A DNA stretch of 64,000 bases from Burkholderia sp. L27(2015) (lineage in GTDB: Bacteria > Pseudomonadota > Gammaproteobacteria > Burkholderiales > Burkholderiaceae): NCBI RefSeq assembly GCF_009765705.1, contig NZ_LMUX01000016.1, positions 908,985 through 972,984 on the forward strand. Reading direction: 5' to 3'. Shown here in pieces: positions 27,163 to 36,721 of the stretch. Made by a program: the position numbers and the translations under genes. Numbering within the stretch: position 1 is the first letter of the stretch; every line of letters starts with the position of its first letter. The notes beneath the pieces are model-generated. The model searched no databases. It was not told the origin of the DNA and saw nothing but the letters and a program-made list of their open reading frames with translations.

Positions 27163-27180
27163 ACGCCGAAGTATCGGCGT
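27163..27180. promoter_or_regulatory. Probable ArsR operator between exporter and regulator
   Basis: ACGCCGA-AGTA-TCGGCGT is a perfect palindrome with seven-base arms in the 75-base gap between divergent genes. A second overlapping inverted pair CTTCGG...CCGAAG spans 27154-27171. Confidence 0.6.
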
Positions 27181-27203
27181 GCGGCTTGGACTAAACTAGA
27201 GCC

Positions 27204-27914
27204 ATGAACATCTCTCCTGGAATTGCGCCCATCGCCGTATTGTTAGGCGACCCGACCCGCTCGATCATGCTCACCGCGCTCATGGACGGCCGCGCGTTGA
27301 CGGTCACCGAGCTTGCTCAAGTTGCGGGTGTGGCCGTGCCCACCGCCAGCGGTCATTTGACCAAACTGGCGGACGCGGGTGTGCTCGCCGTCGAAAAGCA
27401 GGGGCGGCACCGCTACTACCGGCTCGATGGCACCGACGTGGCTGACGTGATCGAAGGGTTGATGGGGATTGCTCAGCGGGGGATTGCACAGCGCACACAG
27501 ATCAAACGGGTCGCGACCGGACCGCGCGATTCGGCGTTGCGCCGCGCCCGCGTGTGTTACGACCATCTGGCCGGAGAAGTCGGGGTGGCGCTGTTGGACG
27601 GGCTGCGCGCGTCAGGGAGTATGGCCGGCGACGCCGATCTGGTGCTCACCGACAAGGGTATCGCGTTGCTGCGCGAGTTGGGTATCGATCTCGATACCTT
27701 GCGGCGTGGCAGGCGGCCGCTGTGCCGCACTTGCGTAGACTGGAGCGAGCGGCGCCATCATCTGGGCGGAGCATTGGGTGCCGCGTTGCTTGATCGATTC
27801 CTGGAGCAGCACTGGCTAAGTCACGGCGAGGGCCGTGCGTTGAGCGTGACGCCACGTGGCACGCAGCGCATCGCGGAGGTGTTCGGTGTTACGGCCGACC
27901 GCCTTTCGAAATAG
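27204..27914 (+). CDS. ArsR-family winged-helix regulator with extended C-terminus
   Basis: A 236-residue regulator. The N-terminal 90 residues are an ArsR/SmtB winged helix (LGDPTRSIMLTALMDG, TASGHLTKLADAGVLAVEKQGRHRYYRL). The C-terminal 140 residues are longer than classical metal-sensing ArsR proteins and include CYDH and a CRTC pair near residue 177, which may sense thiol stress or bind a metal. Divergent from the DHA2 exporter, which it probably represses. Confidence 0.85.
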   Translation: MNISPGIAPIAVLLGDPTRSIMLTALMDGRALTVTELAQVAGVAVPTASGHLTKLADAGVLAVEKQGRHRYYRLDGTDVADVIEGLMGIAQRGIAQRTQIKRVATGPRDSALRRARVCYDHLAGEVGVALLDGLRASGSMAGDADLVLTDKGIALLRELGIDLDTLRRGRRPLCRTCVDWSERRHHLGGALGAALLDRFLEQHWLSHGEGRALSVTPRGTQRIAEVFGVTADRLSK

Positions 27915-27985
27915 CGGCGGTCGACCCTAACGCTGCATTGCGAGTCGACTTGCAGGTCGCCTATGCGAGTCACCCATGCATGCAG

Positions 27986-29068
<1,083 letters not shown>

Positions 29069-29070
29069 TC

Positions 29071-29424
29071 ATGACGTATCTGGATGCATCGCATATCACC
29101 CACTGGCACGCGCACGTCTATTTCGATGCATCGAGTCGCGACGCCGCGTTAGCGTTTCGCGACCAAGTGACGACGAGCTTGGGCAGTCTCGTGGAGATCG
29201 GACGCTTTCACGAGCGACCAGTCGGTCCCCATCCGCTTTGGAGCTATCAGATCACGATTACGCCGGCCCATTTCGCTGAGGTCATGCCGTGGCTCACGCT
29301 CAATCACGGCGCATTGGATGTGTTCCTGCACCCCAATACCGGCGATGCGCTGCGAGACCATCGCGATTGCGCGGTCTGGCTCGGCCATAGCTATGAGCTT
29401 AATCTACAGGCGCTGGGTGGCTGA
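29071..29424 (+). CDS. DOPA 4,5-dioxygenase family protein
   Basis: A 117-residue protein of the DOPA_dioxygen family (PF08883). The expected His-rich motifs are present: THWHAHVYFDA near the start, HPLWSYQITITP and NHGALDVFLHPNTGD. The plant and fungal members open the catechol ring of DOPA in betalain-type pigment synthesis; bacterial members are mostly untested. AAGGA precedes the ATG. It stands alone in front of an AraC regulator in the same direction. Confidence 0.86.
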   Translation: MTYLDASHITHWHAHVYFDASSRDAALAFRDQVTTSLGSLVEIGRFHERPVGPHPLWSYQITITPAHFAEVMPWLTLNHGALDVFLHPNTGDALRDHRDCAVWLGHSYELNLQALGG

Positions 29425-29466
29425 AGGGGCAGGCTCAGCGCGATGCCTTAGTGCTATGCTGGGTTC

Positions 29467-30327
29467 ATGAACTCAATATCTCCGGTCGCGCTAAAGAACA
29501 GAGTCAAGGTGTGGCGAGAGTCGTCTCTTGCCAATGCCGAGCTTCTGCGAGCGGAATATCGTGCGCACAGTTTTCCGCCGCATATGCATGAGGAATTCGC
29601 GATCGGTTTTATCGAACGCGGCGCGCAGGCGGTGCTTCAACAGCGCAAGGACCGGTTCGTCATGCCGGAAGGCAAGATCTGCGTGATCAATCCAGGGCAT
29701 CTGCACGAGGGCCGCGGCGCGACCGAGCTGGGTTGGGACTACCGGATGATTTATATATCGCCGCAGGATTTGAATGCGGCGCTGATAGGTAGCCCCGGCA
29801 CTACGGGCACTGCCGGCAGCCTCGAAAGCCGCATGATCTTCTTTGCGGATTCGGTGATCGACGACCCCGATACCTTGCGTTTGCTACGCATCGCTCACTT
29901 GTGCTCGGAATCGACCGACACGTCGCGCCTGGAAAAAAGCTCGCGGCTCACTGCCGCCTTGCATCAACTGGTGAATCGGCACGCCATCGCGCGCCGTGAA
30001 CCGTTGGTTCAACCCGCGATGTCGGCGGCGGTGAAACGGGCTCGCGAATACATCGACGCAAATGTCACGCTGAATCCTTCGCTGGAAGAGATCGCGAGCG
30101 CAGCGGCGTTGAGCCCGTTCCATCTGCTGCGCGAATTCCGCAAAGCGGTGGGTATGGCGCCACACGCGTATCTGATCCAGCGTCGCGTTGAGCAGGCGAA
30201 GCATCTGCTGCTCAAGGGCCGATCGTTGCGCACCGTCGCTATCGAAATCGGCTATGCCGACCAGGCGCACCTTAGTCGCGAATTTCGGCGCTTCTATGGA
30301 ACTCCGCCGGGGGCAGTACATTCTTGA
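29467..30327 (+). CDS. AraC-family regulator
   Basis: A 286-residue regulator with an N-terminal cupin sensing domain (HSFPPHMHEEFAIGFIERG, VINPGHLHEG) and a C-terminal double HTH (about 185-283: SLEEIASAAALSPFHLLREFRKAVGM, IAIEIGYADQAHLSREFRRFYG). In this type an adjacent exporter is often the target. Here an EamA transporter converges on it, with the two coding ends overlapping by 56 bases. Confidence 0.88.
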   Translation: MNSISPVALKNRVKVWRESSLANAELLRAEYRAHSFPPHMHEEFAIGFIERGAQAVLQQRKDRFVMPEGKICVINPGHLHEGRGATELGWDYRMIYISPQDLNAALIGSPGTTGTAGSLESRMIFFADSVIDDPDTLRLLRIAHLCSESTDTSRLEKSSRLTAALHQLVNRHAIARREPLVQPAMSAAVKRAREYIDANVTLNPSLEEIASAAALSPFHLLREFRKAVGMAPHAYLIQRRVEQAKHLLLKGRSLRTVAIEIGYADQAHLSREFRRFYGTPPGAVHS

Positions 30328-31204
30328 CCCGCGCCGAGGTCTGCAGTACATACACCCCTCCCAGTATGCATGCCATTGCGGCCAGGTCGAGTGCGCCTAT
30401 CGGCTCGCCCGCTGCCACATAACCGATGAACAACGCGATCACCGGCGGTATATACGTTACGGCCGAAGCCGACACCGCACCGAGTTTCTGCACCAGGTAA
30501 TAGTAGAGAATGTACGCGACACCGGTGCCGACCAGCCCCAAGCCCAGCACCAGACCTAGAAGGGCGCGCATATCCATCGCGATGCGCGACATGCCGGAGA
30601 AATTCGTCACGATCGATATTGAGAGCAATGCGAAGCCGATCTGGTAGGTGGATAACGCCACCGGTGAAATGTTCAGGTGCGACAGAAATTTCCTCGCATA
30701 TACGAACGAGCAGCCCAGGCTCAAGGAGCCGGCGACAATATAGAGCACCCCGATTGCATTGACTTGCGATGCGCCTATCGTCCAAGGCCTCGCAATCAGT
30801 AGTACGCCGCCAAAACCTAGCAATATGCCCATCGCTTTACGCAGCGTGAGCTTGTCCTGTCGTAGAAAGATAAACGCGGTGATAAAAGCAAAAAGCGGGA
30901 TCGCGCCGCTCAACATGCCTGCGACACCGGAGGGCAGCAAGGACGTGCCGCGCGCGAATGCGTAGTAGTAAAGCGTGGTGGCGAGCAGGGACATCACGAG
31001 GAAATGAAACCAATGGCGCAGATGGGCGAGCTTGAGCTCCTTGCGCCACAAGGCGAATCCGAGGATAGGCAGGAAACCCAGCAGGATGCGAAGAAAGACG
31101 ACCTGCGTGGGCTCGATCAACTGGAACGCCCATTTCATGAAAATAAAATTGCAGCCCCAGATCAGGCCGAGCAGCCCGAATGCTATATATCCGTTGTTTT
31201 TCAT
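30272..31204 (-). CDS. EamA-family (DMT) transporter
   Basis: A 310-residue drug/metabolite transporter with about ten membrane segments and two EamA repeats (about 5-145 and 155-290). It starts MKNNGYIAFGLLGLIWGCNFIFMKW. I chose ATG 31204; ATG 31216 is also in frame. Probably an exporter of amino acids or metabolites; no substrate is predictable. Its 3' end overlaps the AraC gene tail to tail. Confidence 0.86.
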   Translation of the reverse strand: MKNNGYIAFGLLGLIWGCNFIFMKWAFQLIEPTQVVFLRILLGFLPILGFALWRKELKLAHLRHWFHFLVMSLLATTLYYYAFARGTSLLPSGVAGMLSGAIPLFAFITAFIFLRQDKLTLRKAMGILLGFGGVLLIARPWTIGASQVNAIGVLYIVAGSLSLGCSFVYARKFLSHLNISPVALSTYQIGFALLSISIVTNFSGMSRIAMDMRALLGLVLGLGLVGTGVAYILYYYLVQKLGAVSASAVTYIPPVIALFIGYVAAGEPIGALDLAAMACILGGVYVLQTSARVKNVLPPAEFHRSAEIRD

Positions 31205-31331
31205 TTCGCCCGCCATTTGGTAACGCTTCCATTGTGCGGCGGCGTTTCCAGGCAATTTTGTACAAAATTGCTGTTTGCTTATCGGGCTGAAGCAGCGCAG
31301 CTTGACGGACGGAGTCACCCCAAGCACAGTA

Positions 31332-31360
31332 TTGACCGGCGGATCATGGTGGACTAATAT
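31332..31360 (+). promoter_or_regulatory. Sigma70-type promoter of the Phd/VapC module
   Basis: TTGACC (31332-31337), 17-base spacer and TAATAT (31355-31360). Two GGACT copies ten bases apart (31351 and 31361) overlap the -10 and may be antitoxin half-sites. Confidence 0.6.
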
Positions 31361-31384
31361 GGACTTAGCCCACTAGGAGCAGTT

Positions 31385-31621
31385 ATGCAGACGGTCAATA
31401 TACATGAGGCGAAGACACAGTTTTCGCGTTTAGTCGATGCTGCAGCCAGCGGCGAGGAAATTGTCATTGCCAAAGCCGGCAAACCGGCCGCGCGACTGGT
31501 GCCGATGGAGCGGGTCAAGGCGGTTCGCCGGTTTGGTGGCTTGAAAGGCAAGGTTCGGATTGCGGAGGACTTCGATGCGCCGCTGTCCGATGATGTCATC
31601 GCAGCATTCGAGGGCCGTTGA
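31385..31621 (+). CDS. Phd/YefM-type antitoxin
   Basis: A 78-residue antitoxin. The N-terminal Phd/YefM DNA-binding fold is clear: VNIHEAKTQFSRLVDAAASGEEIVIAKAGKPAARLVPM. The C-terminal tail is acidic (AEDFDAPLSDDVIAAFEGR) and should wrap the toxin. An AGGAGC site precedes the ATG. Its stop overlaps the toxin start (TGATG), the normal arrangement of a toxin-antitoxin pair. Confidence 0.9.
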   Translation: MQTVNIHEAKTQFSRLVDAAASGEEIVIAKAGKPAARLVPMERVKAVRRFGGLKGKVRIAEDFDAPLSDDVIAAFEGR

Positions 31622-31998
31622 TGCGCCTGCTTCTCGACACGCACATTTTCCTTTGGTCGGTGACGGACGATCGCAAGCTGACTAAAGCAGCACGCAAGCT
31701 GATACTGGATGCCGACGATGTTTTCGTCAGCAGCGCGAGTATCTGGGAGGCGTCGGTCAAGGCTGGGCTTGGCAAGCTCGACGTTGACGTGAACCTGCTG
31801 GTGTCTGAGATCGAAGCGAGCGGCTTTTTGGAATTACCGGTGCGGGCGGTTCATGCGGCGATGGTTCGCGATCTACCCGACATTCACCGCGATCCGTTCG
31901 ACCGGCTTCTGATCGCACAGGCTCTCTTGGAACCATTACGTTTGGTGACTTCAGACGGCCACCTGTCGAAGTACACCGATCTAGTTGTCACCGTGTAG
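31621..31998 (+). CDS. PIN-domain toxin, VapC-like
   Basis: A 125-residue PIN-domain RNase. The acidic residues expected for metal binding are visible: Asp in LLLDTHIFLW, Glu in SIWEASVKAGLGKL, Asp in HRDPFDRLLIAQA, and a late TSDG. VapC-like toxins cut tRNA or rRNA and are blocked by the partner antitoxin. ATG 31621 overlaps the antitoxin stop. The module appears intact. Confidence 0.9.
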   Translation: MRLLLDTHIFLWSVTDDRKLTKAARKLILDADDVFVSSASIWEASVKAGLGKLDVDVNLLVSEIEASGFLELPVRAVHAAMVRDLPDIHRDPFDRLLIAQALLEPLRLVTSDGHLSKYTDLVVTV

Positions 31999-32135
31999 GA
32001 AAGCAACGTGGTGAAATCGTGCCGGAGAAGACGCGCGATAAGTGGCTCGCCCCGACTGGGACGAGCGATTTCGGGAACATGCCTCACGTGGTTTGGGCGC
32101 ACATGCGCGAGATTTTGATTTGGATGCAAAAAAGG

Positions 32136-32165
32136 CGTAATACACCCCCAATGGGGCATATTACG
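32136..32165. promoter_or_regulatory. 30-base palindrome before the MntA/HepT module
   Basis: Outer arms CGTAATA and TATTACG are perfect and enclose a CCCC...GGGG pair. It ends 23 bases before the mntA start, so it is a likely autoregulatory operator of the module. Confidence 0.55.
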
Positions 32166-32188
32166 AGACCGTGAAATTGGAGAGCTTT

Positions 32189-32479
32189 ATGAGACCTTCC
32201 ATCGCACTTAATGAACACCGCGCCGAGATTCGGCGGATTGTGGAAGCCAACAAGGCCGTGAATCCGCGTATCTTCGGCTCGGTCGCTCGTGGCGAAGACG
32301 AAGACGGCAGCGACCTCGACATTCTGGTCGATACGACGCCAACCACATCCTTGCTGGACATCGGCATCATCCAGGATGCGCTGGTTCGCCTGCTCGGTGT
32401 GGACGTGGACGTACTCACGCCGAAAGGTCTTCCAGCGACGTTTCGTGCTGCCGTCATCGCCGAGGCATTGCCGGTATGA
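32189..32479 (+). CDS. mntA: MntA-type nucleotidyltransferase antitoxin
   Basis: A 96-residue minimal nucleotidyltransferase with the catalytic motif GSVARG...GSDLDILVD (residues 30-47). MntA proteins neutralise HepT toxins by AMPylating a tyrosine of the toxin. GGAGAG lies six bases before ATG 32189; a GTG at 32171 is less likely. Its stop overlaps the toxin start (ATGA). Confidence 0.88.
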   Translation: MRPSIALNEHRAEIRRIVEANKAVNPRIFGSVARGEDEDGSDLDILVDTTPTTSLLDIGIIQDALVRLLGVDVDVLTPKGLPATFRAAVIAEALPV

Positions 32480-32870
32480 GTCGCGACAAACTTCGTCTAC
32501 CGGACTATCTACGCCATATCCTCGACGCGGTGGATCGCATCGCCCGATATTCGGCTGGTATGGATCGATCATCGTTCGAGAATAACGAACTGGTGCAGGA
32601 CGCCATCATCAGGAACATCGAGATCGTCGGCGAGGCCAGCTACAACATCCGCAAGCATCATCCTGCATTCGCTGAGGCGCACGCTGAAATGCCGTGGGGT
32701 GGCGCATATGGGATGCGTAATGCACTTGCACACGGTTCTACGTGGTGGATCTCGATATCGTGTGGAACGTCGTGCAGAACGATTTGCCGTTACTCGCAAG
32801 CAACGTTGAGTCTGTGTTGAATGAACTAATCAAGCGCGATACCCCGGCGTCACCGCACCCGAAATTTTAA
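32476..32870 (+). pseudogene. hepT: HepT (HEPN, DUF86) toxin with a frameshift at RX4HXY
   Basis: A HEPN-domain RNase toxin partnered with MntA. The frame is normal through MRNALAHG (Arg81-x4-His86), then continues in the wrong frame to a stop at 32820. The next frame carries the expected C-terminus from 32742 (VVDLDIVWNVVQNDLPLL...) to a stop at 32868-32870. One missing base after CACGGTT would restore HGYY and the full protein. The lesion thus removes the Tyr of RX4HXY, the residue MntA modifies, and everything after it. It may be a real inactivating mutation or a sequencing error. Confidence 0.8.
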
Positions 32871-32962
32871 GGAAAAAGAAGCTACGCTTGGCCCCATTCG
32901 ACTGCGAAGCAGCGTAGCGGCCTGATGCTATATTGACCCGCGACTTTACCGAAGGAGCAAAA

Positions 32963-33721
32963 ATGACAACAAGACTCGCACGGTTGGCTACGGTCGTAGC
33001 GCTCGTCGTATTTAGCGGTGGATTCAGCGCGAGCGCCATGGCGGCGAAAACGAAAGCCATGGCGGGGACCTGCACCGTGCCGCGGGCTCGGCCCTACAGT
33101 ACCTACTACTACTACATGGCGATGACGGATGCGCTGCGCCTGGCCAAAGCCGCGCGCGACCAGTCGGTCACGGCGCTTAACGCGGGTGTGAGCCCGACGC
33201 AAAGCGCGCCGGCCCTGTTGGTGGCACTGCAGTCGTCTGAAGCAGGCTATCGGTGCGCGGCCTCCTATGTCGAGCCTTACGCAAAATCTAACAACCGCGC
33301 GATTTCGGTCTCCGCTTCGGGCCTGAGCACCTCGCTGCACCAGCTTGCCGGGCTGGAAAATTACGTCGAGCAGCACACTAACGATTTTCTGAACGGCCCC
33401 GGCCTCGACGCTCCGGCCGGCACGCGTGGGCCTGAAAGCGCGGATTTTACGGTCAAGGTCAACGATGCGTGGGACCTGCTGTCAATGTCTGTGCAAGTGT
33501 CGAGCGATGCTGCGTTGAGCTTCGACAGGTCGGGCAAGACTGGCCGGATGCTTTTGCCGGCATCGGCACGCGCAGCGGTGCTCACTCGTTTGAGAGCGAT
33601 CGCGCCGTCCGCCGAGCAGCAGAACGATCAAAGTCCGGCACTCGAAGCTGCGGTCGGCAAGCTGATTCGTATCCTCAAGGACCCGCGCTGGAGAGCGAGC
33701 GACAATCACGGGGCGCGGTGA
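32963..33721 (+). CDS. Exported hypothetical protein
   Basis: A 252-residue protein with a signal peptide (about 1-28, cleavage near ASAMAA). The mature part has a Tyr cluster (TYYYYMAMTDALRLAK), two Cys and a mostly helical character. I do not recognise the family. GAAGGAGC precedes ATG 32963. It lies before aroG in the same direction but the gap contains no sign of a shared function. Confidence 0.7.
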   Translation: MTTRLARLATVVALVVFSGGFSASAMAAKTKAMAGTCTVPRARPYSTYYYYMAMTDALRLAKAARDQSVTALNAGVSPTQSAPALLVALQSSEAGYRCAASYVEPYAKSNNRAISVSASGLSTSLHQLAGLENYVEQHTNDFLNGPGLDAPAGTRGPESADFTVKVNDAWDLLSMSVQVSSDAALSFDRSGKTGRMLLPASARAAVLTRLRAIAPSAEQQNDQSPALEAAVGKLIRILKDPRWRASDNHGAR

Positions 33722-33759
33722 GATAATCGAGGTCTTTTCAGCGGATCCTGGAGCCCATT

Positions 33760-34881
33760 TTGACCCGCATCGATAATCCATTGCATGATCAAGAGGCCGG
33801 CATCGCCGACGCGACGCAGGACACGACCCGCGTCGACGACGTGCGCATCGGTGCGGTTCGTCCGCTAATTTCGCCGGCGCTGTTGCAGGACGAGTTGCCT
33901 ATACCACCCGGAGTGCAGACGCTCGTCGAGCATAGCCGCACGGCCATCGCGAACATTCTGCAAAGCCGTGACGACCGGTTGCTGGCCATCGTCGGCCCGT
34001 GTTCCATCCATAACCACGAGCAGGCGATCGAATATGCGCATCGCTTGAAGACGGCCGCTGATGCGCTAAAGGACGATCTGCTGATCGTGATGCGCGTGTA
34101 CTTCGAGAAGCCACGCACGACAGTGGGGTGGAAGGGTTATATCAACGATCCCAAGTTGGACGGCAGCTTTCGCATCAATGAGGGCCTGCGACGTGCCCGC
34201 GAATTGCTGCTCGAAGTCAATGGCCTGGGCCTGCCCACCGCCACGGAATTTCTCGATCTGCTCAGTCCGCAATACATTGCGGATCTGGTTGCCTGGGGCG
34301 CCATCGGCGCGCGGACCACGGAAAGCCCGAGCCATCGGCAACTGGCATCGGGCCTGAGCTGTCCGATCGGCTTCAAGAACGGTACCGACGGCGGCGTGCA
34401 GATCGCCGCGGACGCCATCGTTGCGGCACGCGCCAGCCACGCGTTCATGGGCATGACCAAGATGGGCATGGCGGCGATTTTCGAAACCCGCGGCAACGAG
34501 GATGCGCACGTGATCCTTCGCGGCGGCAAGAAGGGCCCCAACTACGACAGCGCTGCGGTCGAGGCGAGTTGTGCCGCGCTGAAGACGGCCGGCTTGCGCG
34601 AGCAGGTGATGATCGATTGTTCGCACGCCAATTCGGGCAAGTCGCATCTGCGGCAAGTGGACGTGGCACAGGATCTGGCGCAGCAACTTTCGCAAGGTGA
34701 GCACCGCATCATGGGCGTGATGGTCGAGAGCAATCTCGAAGAAGGCCGTCAAGACCTCAAGCCCGGCGTGCCGTTGCGGCACGGTGTGTCGATCACCGAT
34801 GCCTGCCTTGGCTGGGCGCAGACCGAACCGGTGCTCGACGCGCTTGCGGCTGCGGTGCGCCAGCGGCGCGCGCGGTCATAA
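33760..34881 (+). CDS. aroG: DAHP synthase, class I (AroF/G/H)
   Basis: A 373-residue 3-deoxy-D-arabino-heptulosonate-7-phosphate synthase, the first step of aromatic amino acid synthesis from phosphoenolpyruvate and erythrose 4-phosphate. Clear motifs are AIVGPCSIHN, RVYFEKPRTTVGWKG, GARTTESPSHRQLASGLSCPIGFKNGTDG region, RGGKKGPNY, IDCSHANSGK and the late Glu in ESNLEEG. The start is probably TTG at 33760 with GGAG six bases before it. Feedback type (Phe, Tyr or Trp) cannot be assigned here. Its stop overlaps that of the convergent DUF1810 gene by 6 bases. Confidence 0.93.
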   Translation: MTRIDNPLHDQEAGIADATQDTTRVDDVRIGAVRPLISPALLQDELPIPPGVQTLVEHSRTAIANILQSRDDRLLAIVGPCSIHNHEQAIEYAHRLKTAADALKDDLLIVMRVYFEKPRTTVGWKGYINDPKLDGSFRINEGLRRARELLLEVNGLGLPTATEFLDLLSPQYIADLVAWGAIGARTTESPSHRQLASGLSCPIGFKNGTDGGVQIAADAIVAARASHAFMGMTKMGMAAIFETRGNEDAHVILRGGKKGPNYDSAAVEASCAALKTAGLREQVMIDCSHANSGKSHLRQVDVAQDLAQQLSQGEHRIMGVMVESNLEEGRQDLKPGVPLRHGVSITDACLGWAQTEPVLDALAAAVRQRRARS

Positions 34882-35295
34882 ACGTACCGAGGTGGCGCGA
34901 TCGAATTCGCCACCAAAGTAGCGGTGCAGGGCATCGACGAAGATCGAATTGTCCTGCGTCGCGTGCGCGAACAGCGTCATCGAAGAATGAAACTTCATGT
35001 CGTCCGGGCTGCCGAAAATCTGCCTGATCGAGCGCCCCTGCACGTCGTTCACTAATCGTGTGCATTCCCTGAGCCTCACGCCGAGCAGCGGATGCAGTAA
35101 ATAAGCGCTCGCCTCTTCTCGCGAAGTCAGCGCAAACCGCTGCGCCATTGCGCTGTAGCCCAGGCCGTGAATCTGCGGAAAAACAAACCACATCCAATGC
35201 GTGCGCTTTTCGCCGGCGCGCAATTCCTTGCAGACCTGCTCGAAAACCGGCTCCTGTGCATCGACAAAGCGTTGCAAATCAAAGGGATCGTCCAT
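34876..35295 (-). CDS. DUF1810 family protein
   Basis: A 139-residue protein of the DUF1810 family, recognised by DPFDLQRFVDAQEPVFEQV, THWMWFVFPQIHGLG and a late SPDDMKFHSSMTLFA. The family is common in bacteria and fungi; it resembles calpastatin-like annotations, but its function is unknown. ATG 35295 is preferred over GTG 35304. Confidence 0.86.
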   Translation of the reverse strand: MDDPFDLQRFVDAQEPVFEQVCKELRAGEKRTHWMWFVFPQIHGLGYSAMAQRFALTSREEASAYLLHPLLGVRLRECTRLVNDVQGRSIRQIFGSPDDMKFHSSMTLFAHATQDNSIFVDALHRYFGGEFDRATSVRL

Positions 35296-35300
35296 GATCG

Positions 35301-35867
35301 TCACCCCTGCGCCAATATTTCCGACTCGAACAGGCCGCGCCTGCTAATGTTCTTGCCGGACACCATGAAGGATCCCTCGCCGCGATAGTGCAGGGTCTGC
35401 GGATACTTCGGCGCGACGGCGACGTGGGCTTTCACCACTTCGAAGATAAAAAAATCGTACTGTTTGATCAGCCGCGCGTCGACAATCCGGCATTCGAAGT
35501 TGGCATGGCATTCGTCGATCAAGGGCGCGCCAACGTGTTCGGCTTTTGCCGCGGTCAGCTTGAACGTTGCAAACTTGTCGAGCGCAGCACCCGAGCAATT
35601 GCCAATCTCTACCACCGTGTCGACCCATTCTGCGGTCGGAATGTTGATCACGCATTCCTTGCTCTTTTTGACGAGCTGGTGCGTGTAATTGCTGCGCGCA
35701 ATCACACAGCCTATCAGCGAAGGCACGAACTCCATCACCGTATGCCATCCCATCGTCATGATGTTCGTTTCGTCCTTCCACGCAGAGGTCACGAGCACGA
35801 CGGGGCCGGGCTCGAGATAGCGGCGAATTTGCGAAACCGGCAGATCTGTTTTTGTATGGGTTTTCAT
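35301..35867 (-). CDS. Flavin reductase-like FMN-binding protein
   Basis: A 188-residue protein of the flavin reductase-like domain family. It has PGPVVLVTSAWKDETNIMTMGWHTVMEF, IARSNYTHQLVKKSKECVINIP, GNCSGAALDKF and the late LHYRGEGSFMVSGKN. Members reduce FMN for partner monooxygenases, but no partner is adjacent. I chose the ATG 35867 (MKTHTKTDLP) over a longer frame to 35954. Confidence 0.85.
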   Translation of the reverse strand: MKTHTKTDLPVSQIRRYLEPGPVVLVTSAWKDETNIMTMGWHTVMEFVPSLIGCVIARSNYTHQLVKKSKECVINIPTAEWVDTVVEIGNCSGAALDKFATFKLTAAKAEHVGAPLIDECHANFECRIVDARLIKQYDFFIFEVVKAHVAVAPKYPQTLHYRGEGSFMVSGKNISRRGLFESEILAQG

Positions 35868-35971
35868 GGGAGTTCGGCCTCGCAAGCGTGGAGAACGCAT
35901 GGTCTTCATGGCAAGCGAGACCTCTAGACCGGGCGCGCGACGCAAATTTGTCACAAATCGGACTAAAAGAT

Positions 35972-35999
35972 ATTGCGTTGCAGCACTTTGAGCTATAAT
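35972..35999 (+). promoter_or_regulatory. Sigma70-type promoter of the small gene
   Basis: An exact TATAAT at 35994-35999 with a TTGCGT-like -35 (35973-35978) at short spacing. Just after it lies a repeated GGGTA element (AGGGTAATCCCTAACGGGTA, 36001-36020). Confidence 0.5.
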
Positions 36000-36046
36000 T
36001 AGGGTAATCCCTAACGGGTATTCCCCTATAAATGATAGGTGCCATC

Positions 36047-36196
36047 ATGAAAACCACTGCTCAAGCTTCTTTCTTCGGTTCGTTCGGCGCATGGCTGCAA
36101 AACGCAAAAGCAACGTTTCGTCGCGAAGCGAAGCGCGCGCTGGAACTGCACTTCCAATACTGCGAAACCGTAGCCAAATCGCGTCGTCGGATGTAA
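36047..36196 (+). CDS. Small hypothetical protein, 49 residues
   Basis: A short frame with a good promoter, an AGGTG site before the ATG and codon use like its neighbours. It starts MKTTAQASFFGSFGAW, then a basic helical stretch with Arg/Lys and ends KSRRRM. Probably a small amphipathic or nucleic-acid-binding protein; I do not recognise the family. Confidence 0.55.
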   Translation: MKTTAQASFFGSFGAWLQNAKATFRREAKRALELHFQYCETVAKSRRRM

Positions 36197-36721
36197 TTGT
36201 TGCAAATCGCCGCTGGCATTAAGCGGCAAGGGTCAGCGACTATCGGGCAATCCTGTCGGCGTTTTGCGTCCGGCGGTCGATACCCGAGGAGTCGCTATCT
36301 ACACAGTCAGTCTGCGCCTAAATCGACGCGTGGGTGGCGGATCCGTTGGATTTCGTCGCCGCGTGCCAAGGTGCTGCGCATAAACGCAGTAATTTTGCGG
36401 TTCACGCCGACCCCGACAGCGCAAGAGAGCATCGCCGGCCACGCCATTTGGCCGCGCTCGATCCAACCCGTTTTCCGCATTGCGCGCCGCACGGCGCCTG
36501 CATTTCTCCAGAGCACACTCGATAAAGTCAATCGCGAGTGGAACGCGCTCTATATCTATAAAACCCAGCCGCACCGCTTGCCCGAGGTCGCCGTTTGATG
36601 TGGCCTCAAGCGCACTTCGCGATAAGTGTTTAACCTGAAGGGGAAGTCGCGAAAGCCAACGCGTCGACTCGCGACGCAGGTACGCCATGCCGCAACTTCC
36701 TCACTGCCCGGGACTAAAAAA
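36197..36721. other. 525-base region with no clear gene
   Basis: No convincing gene. The best candidate is a 74-codon minus-strand frame at 36307-36531 that begins with TTG and has a GC-rich third position. It has no ribosome site, so it is listed only as a possibility. The end of the region should hold the promoter of the SMP-30-like gene. Confidence 0.4.
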
